Below, one piece after another: positions 50,101-58,084 of a DNA stretch of 64,000 nt (position 1 is its first letter; every line of letters starts with the position of its first letter). A model generated the notes under the pieces. It did not search any database. It had not been told where the DNA came from and saw nothing but the letters and a program-made list of their open reading frames with translations. The position numbers and the translations under genes were made by a program. Source of the stretch: an uncultured Paracoccaceae bacterium. GTDB lineage: Bacteria; Pseudomonadota; Alphaproteobacteria; Rhodobacterales; Rhodobacteraceae. The stretch covers positions 124,001 through 188,000 of the forward strand of contig CALSOO010000002.1 of assembly GCA_943787985.1 (NCBI GenBank). Direction: 5' to 3'.

Positions 50101-50559
50101 CTCAAAGCGGATCAACGTGGCGAACACCCCGCTCAGATCAATGGACTTTGGTTTCGGCTGCCCTTCCAGCAAAGACCGCATCGCCAGAGCGGCCTCTGCT
50201 TGGGCGAATTTGATGATCTCGACGCCTTGCTGGTCCAAAACCTGCAAATCGGCAATCCGGACGCGGGGCCGCCAGCCGCTGTTGACGACGAACTCGACGT
50301 CTCCGAAGGCAACTTGTGCATTGGGGATGGCCGCGTTGGCGCGCGCTTTGATCCGTTCGGCCAGCCACGCAGGGGCCAGAACGGGGCGGTCGGCCATGAT
50401 GACAATCCCGAGGGCCGCTATGATCACCAACAGGGAGACGAAACTGGCCGTTGCATAGACAAGTCTGCGCACCCAGCGAAACCGACGCGGTCGCGGGCTG
50501 GCAGCCAATGTCTGGCCTTGAGGAGTTTCTCCACTTATCTCTTTAATGTTGTTTGCCAC
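47173..50559 (-). CDS. AsmA-like/DUF3971 (YhdP-type) large membrane-anchored protein
   Basis: An 1128-residue protein with one N-terminal membrane helix (LVYATASFVSLLVIIAALGIVIM, residues ~33-55) and a very long periplasmic part rich in short beta repeats, as in YhdP/DUF3971 and the AsmA-like C-terminal domain (LNALSIVGLLEQLGGSGIHFNSV, MDGIYAVDTGRLDMRGVVSP). Family knowledge: such proteins form bridge-like channels moving phospholipid between inner and outer membrane. A charged tail follows the AsmA-like end. It is intact despite its size, which contrasts with the broken genes nearby. Confidence 0.87.
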   Translation of the reverse strand: MANNIKEISGETPQGQTLAASPRPRRFRWVRRLVYATASFVSLLVIIAALGIVIMADRPVLAPAWLAERIKARANAAIPNAQVAFGDVEFVVNSGWRPRVRIADLQVLDQQGVEIIKFAQAEAALAMRSLLEGQPKPKSIDLSGVFATLIRFEDGSVALRGGEDLTGSAQQSAATLPELIEQLDRAFEQPALSTLISADVQALTLRYEDKRIGEVWVVDGGRLRLDRDGTDLNLSADLALLSGGAEVATLEVNYASRLGDIQAEFGAIVNGVRAHDLATQSPALAWLDALRAPISGSLRSGVDSDGALSPLSATLQIGAGVLQPTEETTPIPFDSARSYFSYDPQTQSIDFAELSLVSKWVTARAEGVAFLGGLETGVLQDLVGQFRLTDLSLNPFEVYDAPVKLAAADADFRLTLDPFAIHLGQMQIRDVNNALSVSGRLSAQADGWRYALDGQMDAITPARLLELWPAKAAAPTRNWLVANLKKGKLSDLDVALRGAPEQPINTYFSFEYDEATVRYSPNLPQVENARGQASMIDNRFVVAVNSGHVTPPQGGRIDVAGSSFIIPDILVRGGPPAVARLRTNGTVTAALSLLNLAPLDVMDEAGLPVTLADGRAALEGTVSLPLKAGLKTSDIAYSVAGQLQNVTTDQLVPGQTLASERLSLKASNDGVEIGGQGRLGSVPFDAVWAQPLGVEGGSGSTVRGTVELSERTIDQFNIGLPPGTVSGKGIAQIAVDLPRGGTPQLRLTSNLRGLRMALAPIGWTKSANAVGKLELAAALGNPVQVNQLVLDAPGLAASGTVRLKANGGLDRVTFDRVRVGQWLNAPVSLVGQGQNAPVRIDVTGGTLDLRTAAFGSGGGGGGGQSGPVTLALDRLQITDSIALTGMQGSFKTQGGLDGSFTGRVNGGAAIKGQVLPQNGRSAVRVQGDDAGNIFASAGVLKQARGGSLSLTLLPVGKDGAFDGKLDVKSTRIQDAPAIAALLNALSIVGLLEQLGGSGIHFNSVEAAFRLTPSTMTLTQGSAVGPSMGISMDGIYAVDTGRLDMRGVVSPIYLLNGIGSILTRKGEGLIGFNYTLSGDAKSPKVQVNPLSALTPGMFRNIFRGPAPTVDGQAPTPAPVRDRDLEGATR

Positions 50560-50607
50560 GCCCTACTATGCCACTGACCCAACGCCGATCCAACTCAAGA
50601 GGTCAAA

Positions 50608-51069
50608 ATGCTCGAAGTTTCCAAAACCGCCCCCGATTTCACCCTGCCCCAGACCGATGGTCCCGATGTGACCCTGAGTGCGTTGCAAGGCAAGGCCGTT
50701 GTTCTGTATTTCTATCCCCGTGACGATACGCCGGGGTGCACAAAGGAAGCCATCGCCTTTTCCGGGCATCTGCAAGAGTTCGCCGATGCTGGTGCGCTGG
50801 TGTTCGGCGTGTCCAAGGACAGCGTCGCAAAACACGGAAAATTCACGGCCAAACATGCCCTTACGGTGCCTTTGTTGTCCGATGAACATGGCACGGTCTG
50901 CGAGGATTATGGCGTGTGGAAAGAGAAAAACATGTACGGCAAGACCTATTTCGGAATCGAACGCACAACTGTTTTGATCGACGCTGCCGGCCAGATCGCG
51001 GAGATTTGGCCAAAAGTCAAAGTTCCAGGCCACGCAGAAGCCGTTTTAGACGCGGTAAAGTCCCTATGA
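50608..51069 (+). CDS. bcp: Thioredoxin-dependent thiol peroxidase, Bcp/PrxQ type
   Basis: A 153-residue peroxiredoxin with the peroxidatic cysteine C44 in YPRDDTPGCTKEA. The resolving cysteine found five residues later in many Bcp proteins is absent (isoleucine 49), so this is a 1-Cys or atypically resolved member. It reduces peroxides in the cytoplasm. The stop overlaps the next start (ATGA), coupling it to a ferritin-like protein, which suggests joint handling of peroxide and iron. Confidence 0.92.
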   Translation: MLEVSKTAPDFTLPQTDGPDVTLSALQGKAVVLYFYPRDDTPGCTKEAIAFSGHLQEFADAGALVFGVSKDSVAKHGKFTAKHALTVPLLSDEHGTVCEDYGVWKEKNMYGKTYFGIERTTVLIDAAGQIAEIWPKVKVPGHAEAVLDAVKSL

Positions 51070-51875
51070 TCCCTTTGGCCGAAATGGCGGTTCAGGTTTT
51101 GACCTGCGCGGGTGGTCGTGAAAAGACGGCATTGTCGCGCAAACATGCGGCTGAATGGCAAGCTGCCCGGGCTGCAGGGGAAACCCCCGAGGTCGGGCGC
51201 GCTGATCCGCCGATGCAGCCCAGCCGTCCGGATAAACCGGAGTTGTTGGACCCCCGCGACGTCCCCCATCGCAAGCCTGGCTCGGAGGCAGGGCGCATCG
51301 CATTGTTACACGCGGTGGCGCACATAGAACTGAATGCAGTGGACCTGCACTGGGACATCATTGCGCGGTTTTCCCATGTTCCGATGCCCATGGGTTTCTT
51401 TGATGACTGGGTGAAAGCCGCCGACGAAGAATCCAAGCATTTCAATCTGATGGCTGACTGTCTTGAAGAACTCGGCAGTCACTATGGTGCTCTGCCTGCC
51501 CACGCGGGAATGTGGCGCGCCGCCGAAGACACCGCGACAGATTTCATGGGCCGCTTGGCCGTTGTCCCCATGGTTCTGGAGGCGCGCGGTTTGGATGTCA
51601 CTCCCAACATGATCAAGATTTTCAAGCAAGCCAAAGCCAATAGCGCCGTCGCGGCCTTGGAGACGATCTATGGCGAGGAAGTTGCTCATGTCGCTTATGG
51701 CTCCAAGTGGTTTCACTTTTTGTGCGGGCGCGAAGACCTTGACCCCAAAGAAGCGTTTCACACGCTGGTACAGCGCTATTTTCATGGCGCTCTCAAGCCC
51801 CCCTTCAACGAAGAAAAACGCGCCGAGGCCGGAATTCCACCAGACTTCTATTGGCCGCTGGCTGTTTCTACCTGA
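51066..51875 (+). CDS. DUF455 ferritin-like domain protein
   Basis: A 269-residue helical protein of the DUF455 family, a ferritin-like four-helix bundle. Possible metal ligands are visible in AHIELNAVDLHWD (E and H near residue 90), ADEESKHFNLM and IYGEEVAHVAYG, the E-X2-H pairs of a di-metal site. The start at 51066 overlaps the bcp stop by four bases. Its enzymatic role is unknown; coupling to a peroxiredoxin hints at metal or peroxide chemistry. Confidence 0.87.
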   Translation: MIPLAEMAVQVLTCAGGREKTALSRKHAAEWQAARAAGETPEVGRADPPMQPSRPDKPELLDPRDVPHRKPGSEAGRIALLHAVAHIELNAVDLHWDIIARFSHVPMPMGFFDDWVKAADEESKHFNLMADCLEELGSHYGALPAHAGMWRAAEDTATDFMGRLAVVPMVLEARGLDVTPNMIKIFKQAKANSAVAALETIYGEEVAHVAYGSKWFHFLCGREDLDPKEAFHTLVQRYFHGALKPPFNEEKRAEAGIPPDFYWPLAVST

Positions 51876-52074
51876 GGCTGTCACCTGAGCATCCAAAGGC
51901 AACCCTTTGGTTAGGCGGATTTTTGCCAAATTGCCACAATTTGCGTATAACCGCCTGAAGGAGCCCTCCGTAAGGCTTGCTGCATGGTACAGGGCTGTTT
52001 ATGCACAACCCCAACAAGTGGCTTGGTTGGGGGACTGTGATGCTGCGATCAGGGCGGGAAAAAGGTGAATTAAC

Positions 52075-53406
52075 TTGAGAAGTCGTCTTACAGTTAAAAT
52101 CAACACGATGCTGGAACGTTACTTTCCGGAGCGTCGTGTCTTTTTGAAATCTGACACGGACACCCGGTTTATCCGGTTGCGTCCTGTCACCCAGCTTGTT
52201 GCCTACGCGGGCAGCTCTGTGCTGGTGGCTTGGGCCATCGTCGCAACAGCCGTGATTTTGATGGACAGCATCGGGGCGGGCAACTTCCGCGAGCAGGCCA
52301 AACGCGATCAGACCAACTATCAGGCACGCTTGCACGAATTGGCGTCCCAACGCGATCGCCGTGCCGAAGAAGCTTTGGCCGCGCAAAACCGCTTTAACGC
52401 TGCCCTCGCCCAGATTTCGGTGATGCAGTCCGAACTGCTGAACTCCGAAACCCAGCGCCGCGAGCTGGAGACCGGCATCGAAGTCATTCAGGCCACCCTG
52501 CGCGGCACAATGAAAGACCGCGAGTCCGCCCGTGATCAACTCGCCAGCCTTCAGGATGAAGTGCAATCAGGCGGCGGTGTGACGTCATTGGCCAGCACCT
52601 CCGGCAGCGGCCCGATGGATTTCGTCGCCGAAGCTTTGGCCAGAACGGCCGCCGAACGTGACCAAATCGAACGTGATGCTCAAGACGCCCTGCTCGCTGC
52701 AGATCAGATGCAACAGCAGATCGCGGTCATCAAAGAGCAGAACGACCAGATTTTCCGCCAACTCGAAGAAGCAATGACCGTTTCCGTGGCCCCGCTGGAC
52801 AAAATGTTCCGTGCCGCAGGCATGCCCACGGAGCAGATCATCAATCAGGTGCGTCGCGGCTATTCCGGCCAAGGCGGTCCACTGACGCCATTGTCCTTCT
52901 CGACCCGTGGTCAGGAGCCAACAGGGGACACCCTGCGCGCCAATCGTATCCTGAGCGAGATGGACCGTTTGAACCTTTACCGCATCGCCGCCGAAAAGGC
53001 GCCTTTTGCGAATCCCGTAAAGTCGGCATTCCGCTTTACGTCACGTTTTGGCCCACGCCGTGATCCAAAAACCGGTGGTCGCCGCATGCACAAGGGTGTT
53101 GATTTTGCGGCCCCCAATGGCACCCCTCTCTACGCGACAGCGGACGGTGTTGTGACACACTCGGGATGGTCATCAGGATATGGTAGGCTCGTCAAAATCC
53201 AGCATGAATTCGGGATCGAAACCCGTTACGCACACTTGTCTAAACTTCGTGTGAAAGTTGGTCAAAGGGTCTCGCGCGGGCAACGTATTGGTGATATGGG
53301 AGCCTCTGGACGGGTTACGGGCGTTCACCTGCATTACGAAGTACGTGTCGGTGGTAAGGCTGTTAACCCAATGATTTATATCAAGGCTGCAAACGATGTT
53401 TTCTAA
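52075..53406 (+). CDS. M23-family peptidoglycan peptidase with DUF5930-type N-terminus
   Basis: A 443-residue membrane-anchored protein: a membrane helix (VLVAWAIVATAVILM, near residue 50), a long coiled coil (residues ~75-260), and a LytM/M23 domain with zinc ligands in MHKGVDFAAPNG and VHLHYEVRVGG. The TTG start at 52075 follows AAGGTGAA; the first ATG (52108) would lose 11 residues that look conserved. It cleaves peptide crosslinks in peptidoglycan. It overlaps the bactofilin gene by 11 bases, an arrangement linked to cell-shape control. Confidence 0.9.
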   Translation: MRSRLTVKINTMLERYFPERRVFLKSDTDTRFIRLRPVTQLVAYAGSSVLVAWAIVATAVILMDSIGAGNFREQAKRDQTNYQARLHELASQRDRRAEEALAAQNRFNAALAQISVMQSELLNSETQRRELETGIEVIQATLRGTMKDRESARDQLASLQDEVQSGGGVTSLASTSGSGPMDFVAEALARTAAERDQIERDAQDALLAADQMQQQIAVIKEQNDQIFRQLEEAMTVSVAPLDKMFRAAGMPTEQIINQVRRGYSGQGGPLTPLSFSTRGQEPTGDTLRANRILSEMDRLNLYRIAAEKAPFANPVKSAFRFTSRFGPRRDPKTGGRRMHKGVDFAAPNGTPLYATADGVVTHSGWSSGYGRLVKIQHEFGIETRYAHLSKLRVKVGQRVSRGQRIGDMGASGRVTGVHLHYEVRVGGKAVNPMIYIKAANDVF

Positions 53407-53902
53407 AAGCAAAATCAACGAACCTGGTCCTAAAGACGACGCGGCAAAGCCCGCCACGCCATCAGCCCCTCAGGCTGCTGTGCCGGCGCCTAAGCCAAGT
53501 GAATTCAAGGCCAGCGCCCCAAAAGCGAAACCCGCGGCCTCTGTGTTGTCCACAGACCTGCACATCACAGGCAACCTCAAGACAACCGGAGACATTCAGG
53601 TCGAAGGCACTGTTGAGGGCGACATCCGCGCGCATCTGTTGACCATCGGTGAGACAGCAACAATCAAAGGCGAAGTGATCGCTGACGATGTTGTCATCAA
53701 CGGCCGCATCGTGGGCCGTGTTCGCGGTCTGAAAGTCCGTCTGACATCCACAGCACGCGTCGAGGGCGACATCATCCACAAGACCATCGCGATTGAGTCC
53801 GGTGCCCACTTTGAAGGGTCCGTGCAGCGGCAGGATGACCCTTTGAACCCGGGTTCAAAGCCAGCAGCGCCCAAGCCGCCTGTCGCTTCAGGCACCTCCT
53901 AG
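53396..53902 (+). CDS. Bactofilin (polymer-forming cytoskeletal protein)
   Basis: A 168-residue bactofilin: proline/alanine-rich N-terminal tail (residues ~10-50), then the beta-helix core with repeated turns (LHITGNLKTTGDIQVEGTVEG, IGETATIKGEVIADDVVING, ARVEGDIIHKTIAIESGAHF) and a proline-rich C-terminal tail. Bactofilins polymerise without nucleotide and recruit cell-wall enzymes; the overlapping upstream M23 peptidase is the expected partner. Confidence 0.93.
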   Translation: MFSKSKINEPGPKDDAAKPATPSAPQAAVPAPKPSEFKASAPKAKPAASVLSTDLHITGNLKTTGDIQVEGTVEGDIRAHLLTIGETATIKGEVIADDVVINGRIVGRVRGLKVRLTSTARVEGDIIHKTIAIESGAHFEGSVQRQDDPLNPGSKPAAPKPPVASGTS

Positions 53903-53926
53903 AATAGCCTGAGTATTCAGAGTTTT

Positions 53927-53960
53927 AACGGCGTCGGGGACAACTCTGGCGCCGTTTTTC
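53927..53960 (+). terminator. Likely intrinsic terminator after the bactofilin gene
   Basis: Stem AACGGCG / CGCCGTT with a 16-base loop, followed by TTTTT. Confidence 0.6.
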
Positions 53961-54052
53961 CGTTTGATCCTCGCGACCGGATCACGTGGCGCACCGCGCA
54001 CAAAAAAGGCGACCCAGAGAGCCGCCTTGATCGTCGTTCTGATTGATCGGGG

Positions 54053-54607
54053 TTAGTCGATAACGGTTACAGTTTTCATCACATCCGGCTGACCGTTGAT
54101 CTGGCCACTTCCGCCGCGGCCCCGTTTGATCGCATCAACCACATCCTGCCCTTCGGTGACTTTACCGACGACAGTGTATTGGCCGTTCAGGGACGGGTAT
54201 GGTCCAAACATGATAAAGAACTGGCTGTTTGCGCTGTTCACGTCCTGGCTACGTGCAATGCCGACGATACCGGCTTGATCGTAGGGGATGTCCGAGAACT
54301 CTTGCGCAATGTCAGGCATGTCGGAGCCGCCTGTGCCAGCTCTGCGCATGTCGCTGCCCAGTTTGCCGAATTTGACGTCGCCTGTTTGTGCCATGAACCC
54401 GTCGATCACGCGGTGGAACACCACGTTGTCATAAGCCCCTGCTGCGGCCAGCTCTTTCAGACGCGCTGCGTGGTTGGGCGCGACATCCTCAAACAGGTCG
54501 ATCACAATTGTGCCGTTGGCCCCTTCGCCAGCGACCTCGATCTGGAGACCGCCTGCAAATGCAGGTGCCCCCAGAAAAGCCAAAAGGCAGCTGAGCTTAC
54601 GCAACAT
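54053..54607 (-). CDS. Exported cyclophilin-type peptidylprolyl isomerase
   Basis: A 184-residue cyclophilin with an N-terminal signal peptide (MLRKLSCLLAFLGAPAFA) and the family core FHRVIDGFMAQTGD, GTGGSDMPDI and NSANSQFFIMFG. It probably speeds proline isomerisation of periplasmic proteins. Its start lies 11 bases inside the upstream cyclophilin gene, so the two are co-translated and presumably arose by duplication, one copy having gained a signal peptide. Confidence 0.92.
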   Translation of the reverse strand: MLRKLSCLLAFLGAPAFAGGLQIEVAGEGANGTIVIDLFEDVAPNHAARLKELAAAGAYDNVVFHRVIDGFMAQTGDVKFGKLGSDMRRAGTGGSDMPDIAQEFSDIPYDQAGIVGIARSQDVNSANSQFFIMFGPYPSLNGQYTVVGKVTEGQDVVDAIKRGRGGSGQINGQPDVMKTVTVID

Positions 54608-55106
54608 CTGCGGCCACTTTCATGCTGATCATACGGTCAGGTTCCACTGGCGGCTCGCCGCGCGTGATCCCGTCAACAAGGTTCATCCCGGAGATAACCT
54701 GCCCATAGACAGTGTATTGGCCGTTCAGAAAATCATTGTCGGAAAAGTTGATAAAGAACTGGCTGTTGGCGCTGTTCGGGTTCGCAGACCGTGCCGCCCC
54801 GATGGAGCCGCGACCGTGTGGCAGTTTGGAAAACTCGGCCGGCAGGTCAGGATGCTCGGAGCCACCGGTGCCAGCGGCCCGGATGTTGAAATCGTTTTCC
54901 ATGTTGCCGTTGGCCACATCACCGGTTTGCGCCATGAAGCCGTCAATCACACGGTGAAAGCAGACGTTGTCATAGGCGCCCGCGCGCGTCAGTTCCTTCA
55001 TCCGCTTGCAGTGTTCTGGTGCCACATCGGGCAACAATGCAATTGTGACGGTGCCATCTTTGAGTTCCATCAAAATCGTATTCTCAGGGTCTTTGATCTC
55101 GGCCAT
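54597..55106 (-). CDS. Cytoplasmic cyclophilin-type peptidylprolyl isomerase
   Basis: A 169-residue cyclophilin without signal peptide: MAEIKDPENTILMELKDG, FHRVIDGFMAQTGD, NSANSQFFINF. The ATG at 55106 follows AGGAG; longer in-frame starts run into the divergent pgk gene. It is about 138 bases from pgk on the other strand, and overlaps the exported paralog. Confidence 0.92.
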   Translation of the reverse strand: MAEIKDPENTILMELKDGTVTIALLPDVAPEHCKRMKELTRAGAYDNVCFHRVIDGFMAQTGDVANGNMENDFNIRAAGTGGSEHPDLPAEFSKLPHGRGSIGAARSANPNSANSQFFINFSDNDFLNGQYTVYGQVISGMNLVDGITRGEPPVEPDRMISMKVAADVA

Positions 55107-55244
55107 TGGGCTCTCCTGTGTGTTTGCTTTGGAATGTCTATGCGGTGGCGCTCCATTTGCCAAGCGGATGACACCCCTCCCCATTGACCTTGGGCCGGAT
55201 TCCAGCAAAACACATCGCACACAGGACATGCAAAGGACGCTACG

Positions 55245-56438
55245 ATGGGTTGGAAAACGCTGGATGACATGGATTTGGCGGGCAAACGTGTCCTGCTGCG
55301 GGTTGATATCAACGTTCCCGTCGAAAACGGAATTGTGACCGACGCCACCCGCATCACACGTATTGCGCCGACGGTTGCGGACATTCTGGCCAAAGGCGGT
55401 CGCCCTGTTTTGATCGCCCATTTCGGTCGCCCCAAAGGCAAAACTGTTCCGGATTTGAGTTTGCGTGTGTGCCTGGCTGCTCTTGAGGCTGCGTTCGGGC
55501 GCAAAGTGATTTTGGCCGAAACCCTGGAAGAGGCCGAGGGCCGCCCCCAAGACGCGGACACCTCGGACATCGTCCTTTTGGAGAATGTCCGCTTTCACGC
55601 CGGCGAAGAAGCCAACGACCCTGCCTTTGCCCAACGGCTGGCGGCTTTGGGTGATATCTATTGCAACGACGCCTTTTCCGCAGCCCACCGCGCGCACGCC
55701 AGCACCGAAGCGATTGCCAAACTGTTACCAAGCTGCGCAGGCCGTCTGATGCAGGCCGAACTGACCGCTTTGGAGGCTGCACTGTCCAACCCCAAACGCC
55801 CCGTCGGCGCGGTTGTCGGGGGCGCAAAAGTGTCCACCAAGCTGGATTTGCTCATGAATCTGGTCGCGAAACTGGATGTTCTGGTCATTGGCGGCGGCAT
55901 GGCCAATACCTTCCTTGCCGCCCAAGGCGCACAAATGGGCAGTTCGCTTCAGGAAGCCGATTTGCACGACACAGCCATTGATATCCTGGCCCGCGCCAAA
56001 GAGGCGGGTTGCCGCGTGATCCTACCCGTGGATGGCCGCGTCGCCCGCGAATTCAAAGCAGGAGCAGACTATGAAATGGTCGCGCTGAACGCGCAGACTG
56101 TGCTGGAACAGGATCAAATGGTTCTGGACGCCGGGGATGCGTCCACCTCCGACATCGTCGATGCCTTTGCAGAGCTGAATACATTGATCTGGAACGGCCC
56201 TCTGGGCGCCTTCGAGATCGCCCCCTTTGACATCGCCACCATGAAAGCGGCTGCCGCTGCTGCCCGTCACACCCAAGCGGGGGACTTGGTCACTGTCGCG
56301 GGGGGGGGTGACACGGTTGCGGCTTTGAACCTTGCGGGTGCGGCGGACAAGTTCACCTATATTTCAACGGCTGGAGGCGCCTTTCTGGAGTGGATGGAGG
56401 GCAAAGACCTGCCCGGCGTTGCGGCGTTGATGGACTGA
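55245..56438 (+). CDS. pgk: Phosphoglycerate kinase
   Basis: A 397-residue kinase of glycolysis and gluconeogenesis. The start [54 protein letters not shown] and the ATP-binding [10 protein letters not shown] are all present. It is complete, of usual length, divergent from the cyclophilin pair. About 200 bases follow before the next gene; they contain a distant CGCAAAGGG/CCCTTTGCG inverted repeat but no clear terminator. Confidence 0.95.
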   Translation: MGWKTLDDMDLAGKRVLLRVDINVPVENGIVTDATRITRIAPTVADILAKGGRPVLIAHFGRPKGKTVPDLSLRVCLAALEAAFGRKVILAETLEEAEGRPQDADTSDIVLLENVRFHAGEEANDPAFAQRLAALGDIYCNDAFSAAHRAHASTEAIAKLLPSCAGRLMQAELTALEAALSNPKRPVGAVVGGAKVSTKLDLLMNLVAKLDVLVIGGGMANTFLAAQGAQMGSSLQEADLHDTAIDILARAKEAGCRVILPVDGRVAREFKAGADYEMVALNAQTVLEQDQMVLDAGDASTSDIVDAFAELNTLIWNGPLGAFEIAPFDIATMKAAAAAARHTQAGDLVTVAGGGDTVAALNLAGAADKFTYISTAGGAFLEWMEGKDLPGVAALMD

Positions 56439-56635
56439 ACACGCAAAGGGCACCGTGGTTTGACATGAATTGCCTCGCCCAACGGCGTGCTCTTCTTGAT
56501 ACCTGAGCACCCTTTGCGCCAGGACCCGCGGAGCAAGAAAAGCAGCGCACCTTTGCATTAAGGGGATTCACAAGCCGAATCACCTGTGGCATAGTCTGCG
56601 GACCACCCGACAAGAGGTGGTTTGAGGCAGATGAC

Positions 56636-56935
56636 ATGAACCGCACCGCACGTCCCGCTTTGGCAACTTTTTTGTTTTTCGCCGTGGCTTTTGCCATGGC
56701 GATTTACTTTACCTTTGCCGCTGTCCAAGGCGATTTTGGACTGTTTGCACGGGTCGAGATCGAGGCGGAAGGCGAGGACCTATCGATACAGTTGGCTTCC
56801 GTTCAAACGGACGTCGAAATCATGGAGAATCTGACCAAGCGATTGTCGGATGATTACCTTGATCTGGATTTACTGGATGAGCAAACCCGCAAGGTTCTGG
56901 GCATGTTGCGCCCTGACGAAATCGTCATCCGTTAA
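56636..56935 (+). CDS. FtsB/DivIC septum formation initiator family protein
   Basis: A 99-residue protein with one N-terminal membrane helix (ALATFLFFAVAFAMAIYFTFA, residues ~8-28), a short coiled coil and the C-terminal DLDLLDEQTRKVLGMLRPDEIVI typical of FtsB/DivIC in alphaproteobacteria. It acts in the divisome with FtsL and FtsQ. Position just before pdhA is usual in this group. Confidence 0.9.
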   Translation: MNRTARPALATFLFFAVAFAMAIYFTFAAVQGDFGLFARVEIEAEGEDLSIQLASVQTDVEIMENLTKRLSDDYLDLDLLDEQTRKVLGMLRPDEIVIR

Positions 56936-57043
56936 CCTCACCACCCTAAGCATTTGAAATTCAAAGAAGTCCGTGTGCCGTTAAGGCTTGGTTTCCTTTG
57001 CGTCATATTGACACTCGCACGGTAAAAACTTTTCCTGTATAGA

Positions 57044-57061
57044 TAGTTTAACACTAAACTA
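57044..57061 (+). promoter_or_regulatory. Operator-like 18-mer before pdhA, identical to the lpd site
   Basis: TAGTTTAACACTAAACTA, with 7-bp arms TAGTTTA/TAAACTA, ends 21 bases before the pdhA ATG. The same 18 bases in the same orientation lie before lpd. TATAGA directly precedes it; a TTGACA at 57008-57013 is 24 bases from that, too far for a standard promoter, so the exact start of transcription is unclear. Confidence 0.75.
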
Positions 57062-57082
57062 CTTTTTAACGGAGGGGTCCGC

Positions 57083-58071
57083 ATGGCTGCGCGCAAGACC
57101 ACGAAAAAGCCGAATGTCTCGGCTGATGAGCTGAAAGCCTATTATAAAGACATGCTACTCATCCGCCGCTTCGAGGAAAAAGCGGGCCAGTTGTACGGCA
57201 TGGGTCTGATTGGCGGGTTCTGTCACCTTTATATCGGGCAAGAAGCAGTGGTTGTGGGCCTTGAGGCCGCCGCCGAAGAAGGCGACAAGCGCATCACCTC
57301 TTACCGCGATCACGGTCACATGTTGGCCTGTGGCATGGACCCGAACGGCGTTATGGCTGAATTGACGGGCCGCGAAGGTGGTTATTCCAAAGGCAAAGGC
57401 GGCTCCATGCACATGTTCTCGAAAGAGAAGCATTTCTATGGCGGCCACGGCATTGTTGCAGCGCAGGTGCCTCTTGGCGCGGGTTTGGCATTTGCTGACA
57501 AGTACAAAGGCAACGGTCGCGTGACCTTTACCTATTTCGGTGACGGCGCTGCCAACCAGGGTCAGGTCTACGAAACCTTCAACATGGCCGCCCTTTGGGA
57601 TTTGCCCTGTATTTTTGTGATTGAGAACAACCAATACGCGATGGGCACATCGCAGCAACGCTCGACGTCGTCCGAGGAAATCTACGAGCGCGGTCGCGCC
57701 TTTGGCATTCCGGGTGAAGCTGTTGACGGCATGGATGTTCTGGCCGTCAAGGCTGCGGGGGAAACGCGCCGTGCACACTGCCGTTCCGGCAAGGGCCCCT
57801 ACATTCTCGAGATCAAAACCTATCGCTACCGCGGTCACTCTATGTCCGACCCGGCAAAGTATCGCACCCGCGAGGAAGTTCAAAAGATGCGCAACGAACG
57901 TGATCCGATTGAACAGGTGCGCGAGTTGTTGCTGACCGGCAAGCACGCCACCGAAGATGACCTGAAGGCCATCGACAAAGAGATCAAAGCGGTCGTCAAC
58001 GAGAGCGCCGAATTCGCCAAGACAGCCCAGAGCCTGCCTTCGAAGAGCTCTGGACTGACATCTACGCCTGA
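57083..58071 (+). CDS. pdhA: Pyruvate dehydrogenase E1 component, alpha subunit (frameshift near C-terminus)
   Basis: About 329 residues. The thiamine-diphosphate motif [15 protein letters not shown]...ENNQ, the phosphorylation-loop-like [15 protein letters not shown] and [16 protein letters not shown] are present. Near 58,019 one base is missing (AAGACAGC where AAGGACAGC is expected); correction gives the family end [10 protein letters not shown] and a stop at 58069-58071. Uncorrected, the frame runs on into pdhB to 58273. The strong GGAGG site lies 57072-57076. It is first gene of pdhABC, and 13 bases precede pdhB. Confidence 0.92.
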
Positions 58072-58084
58072 AGGAGAGACTGAT

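Noticed and set aside
56444-56519. CGCAAAGGG / CCCTTTGCG inverted repeat after pgk
   Set aside because: The loop is nearly 60 bases and there is no T run, so I do not call it a terminator.
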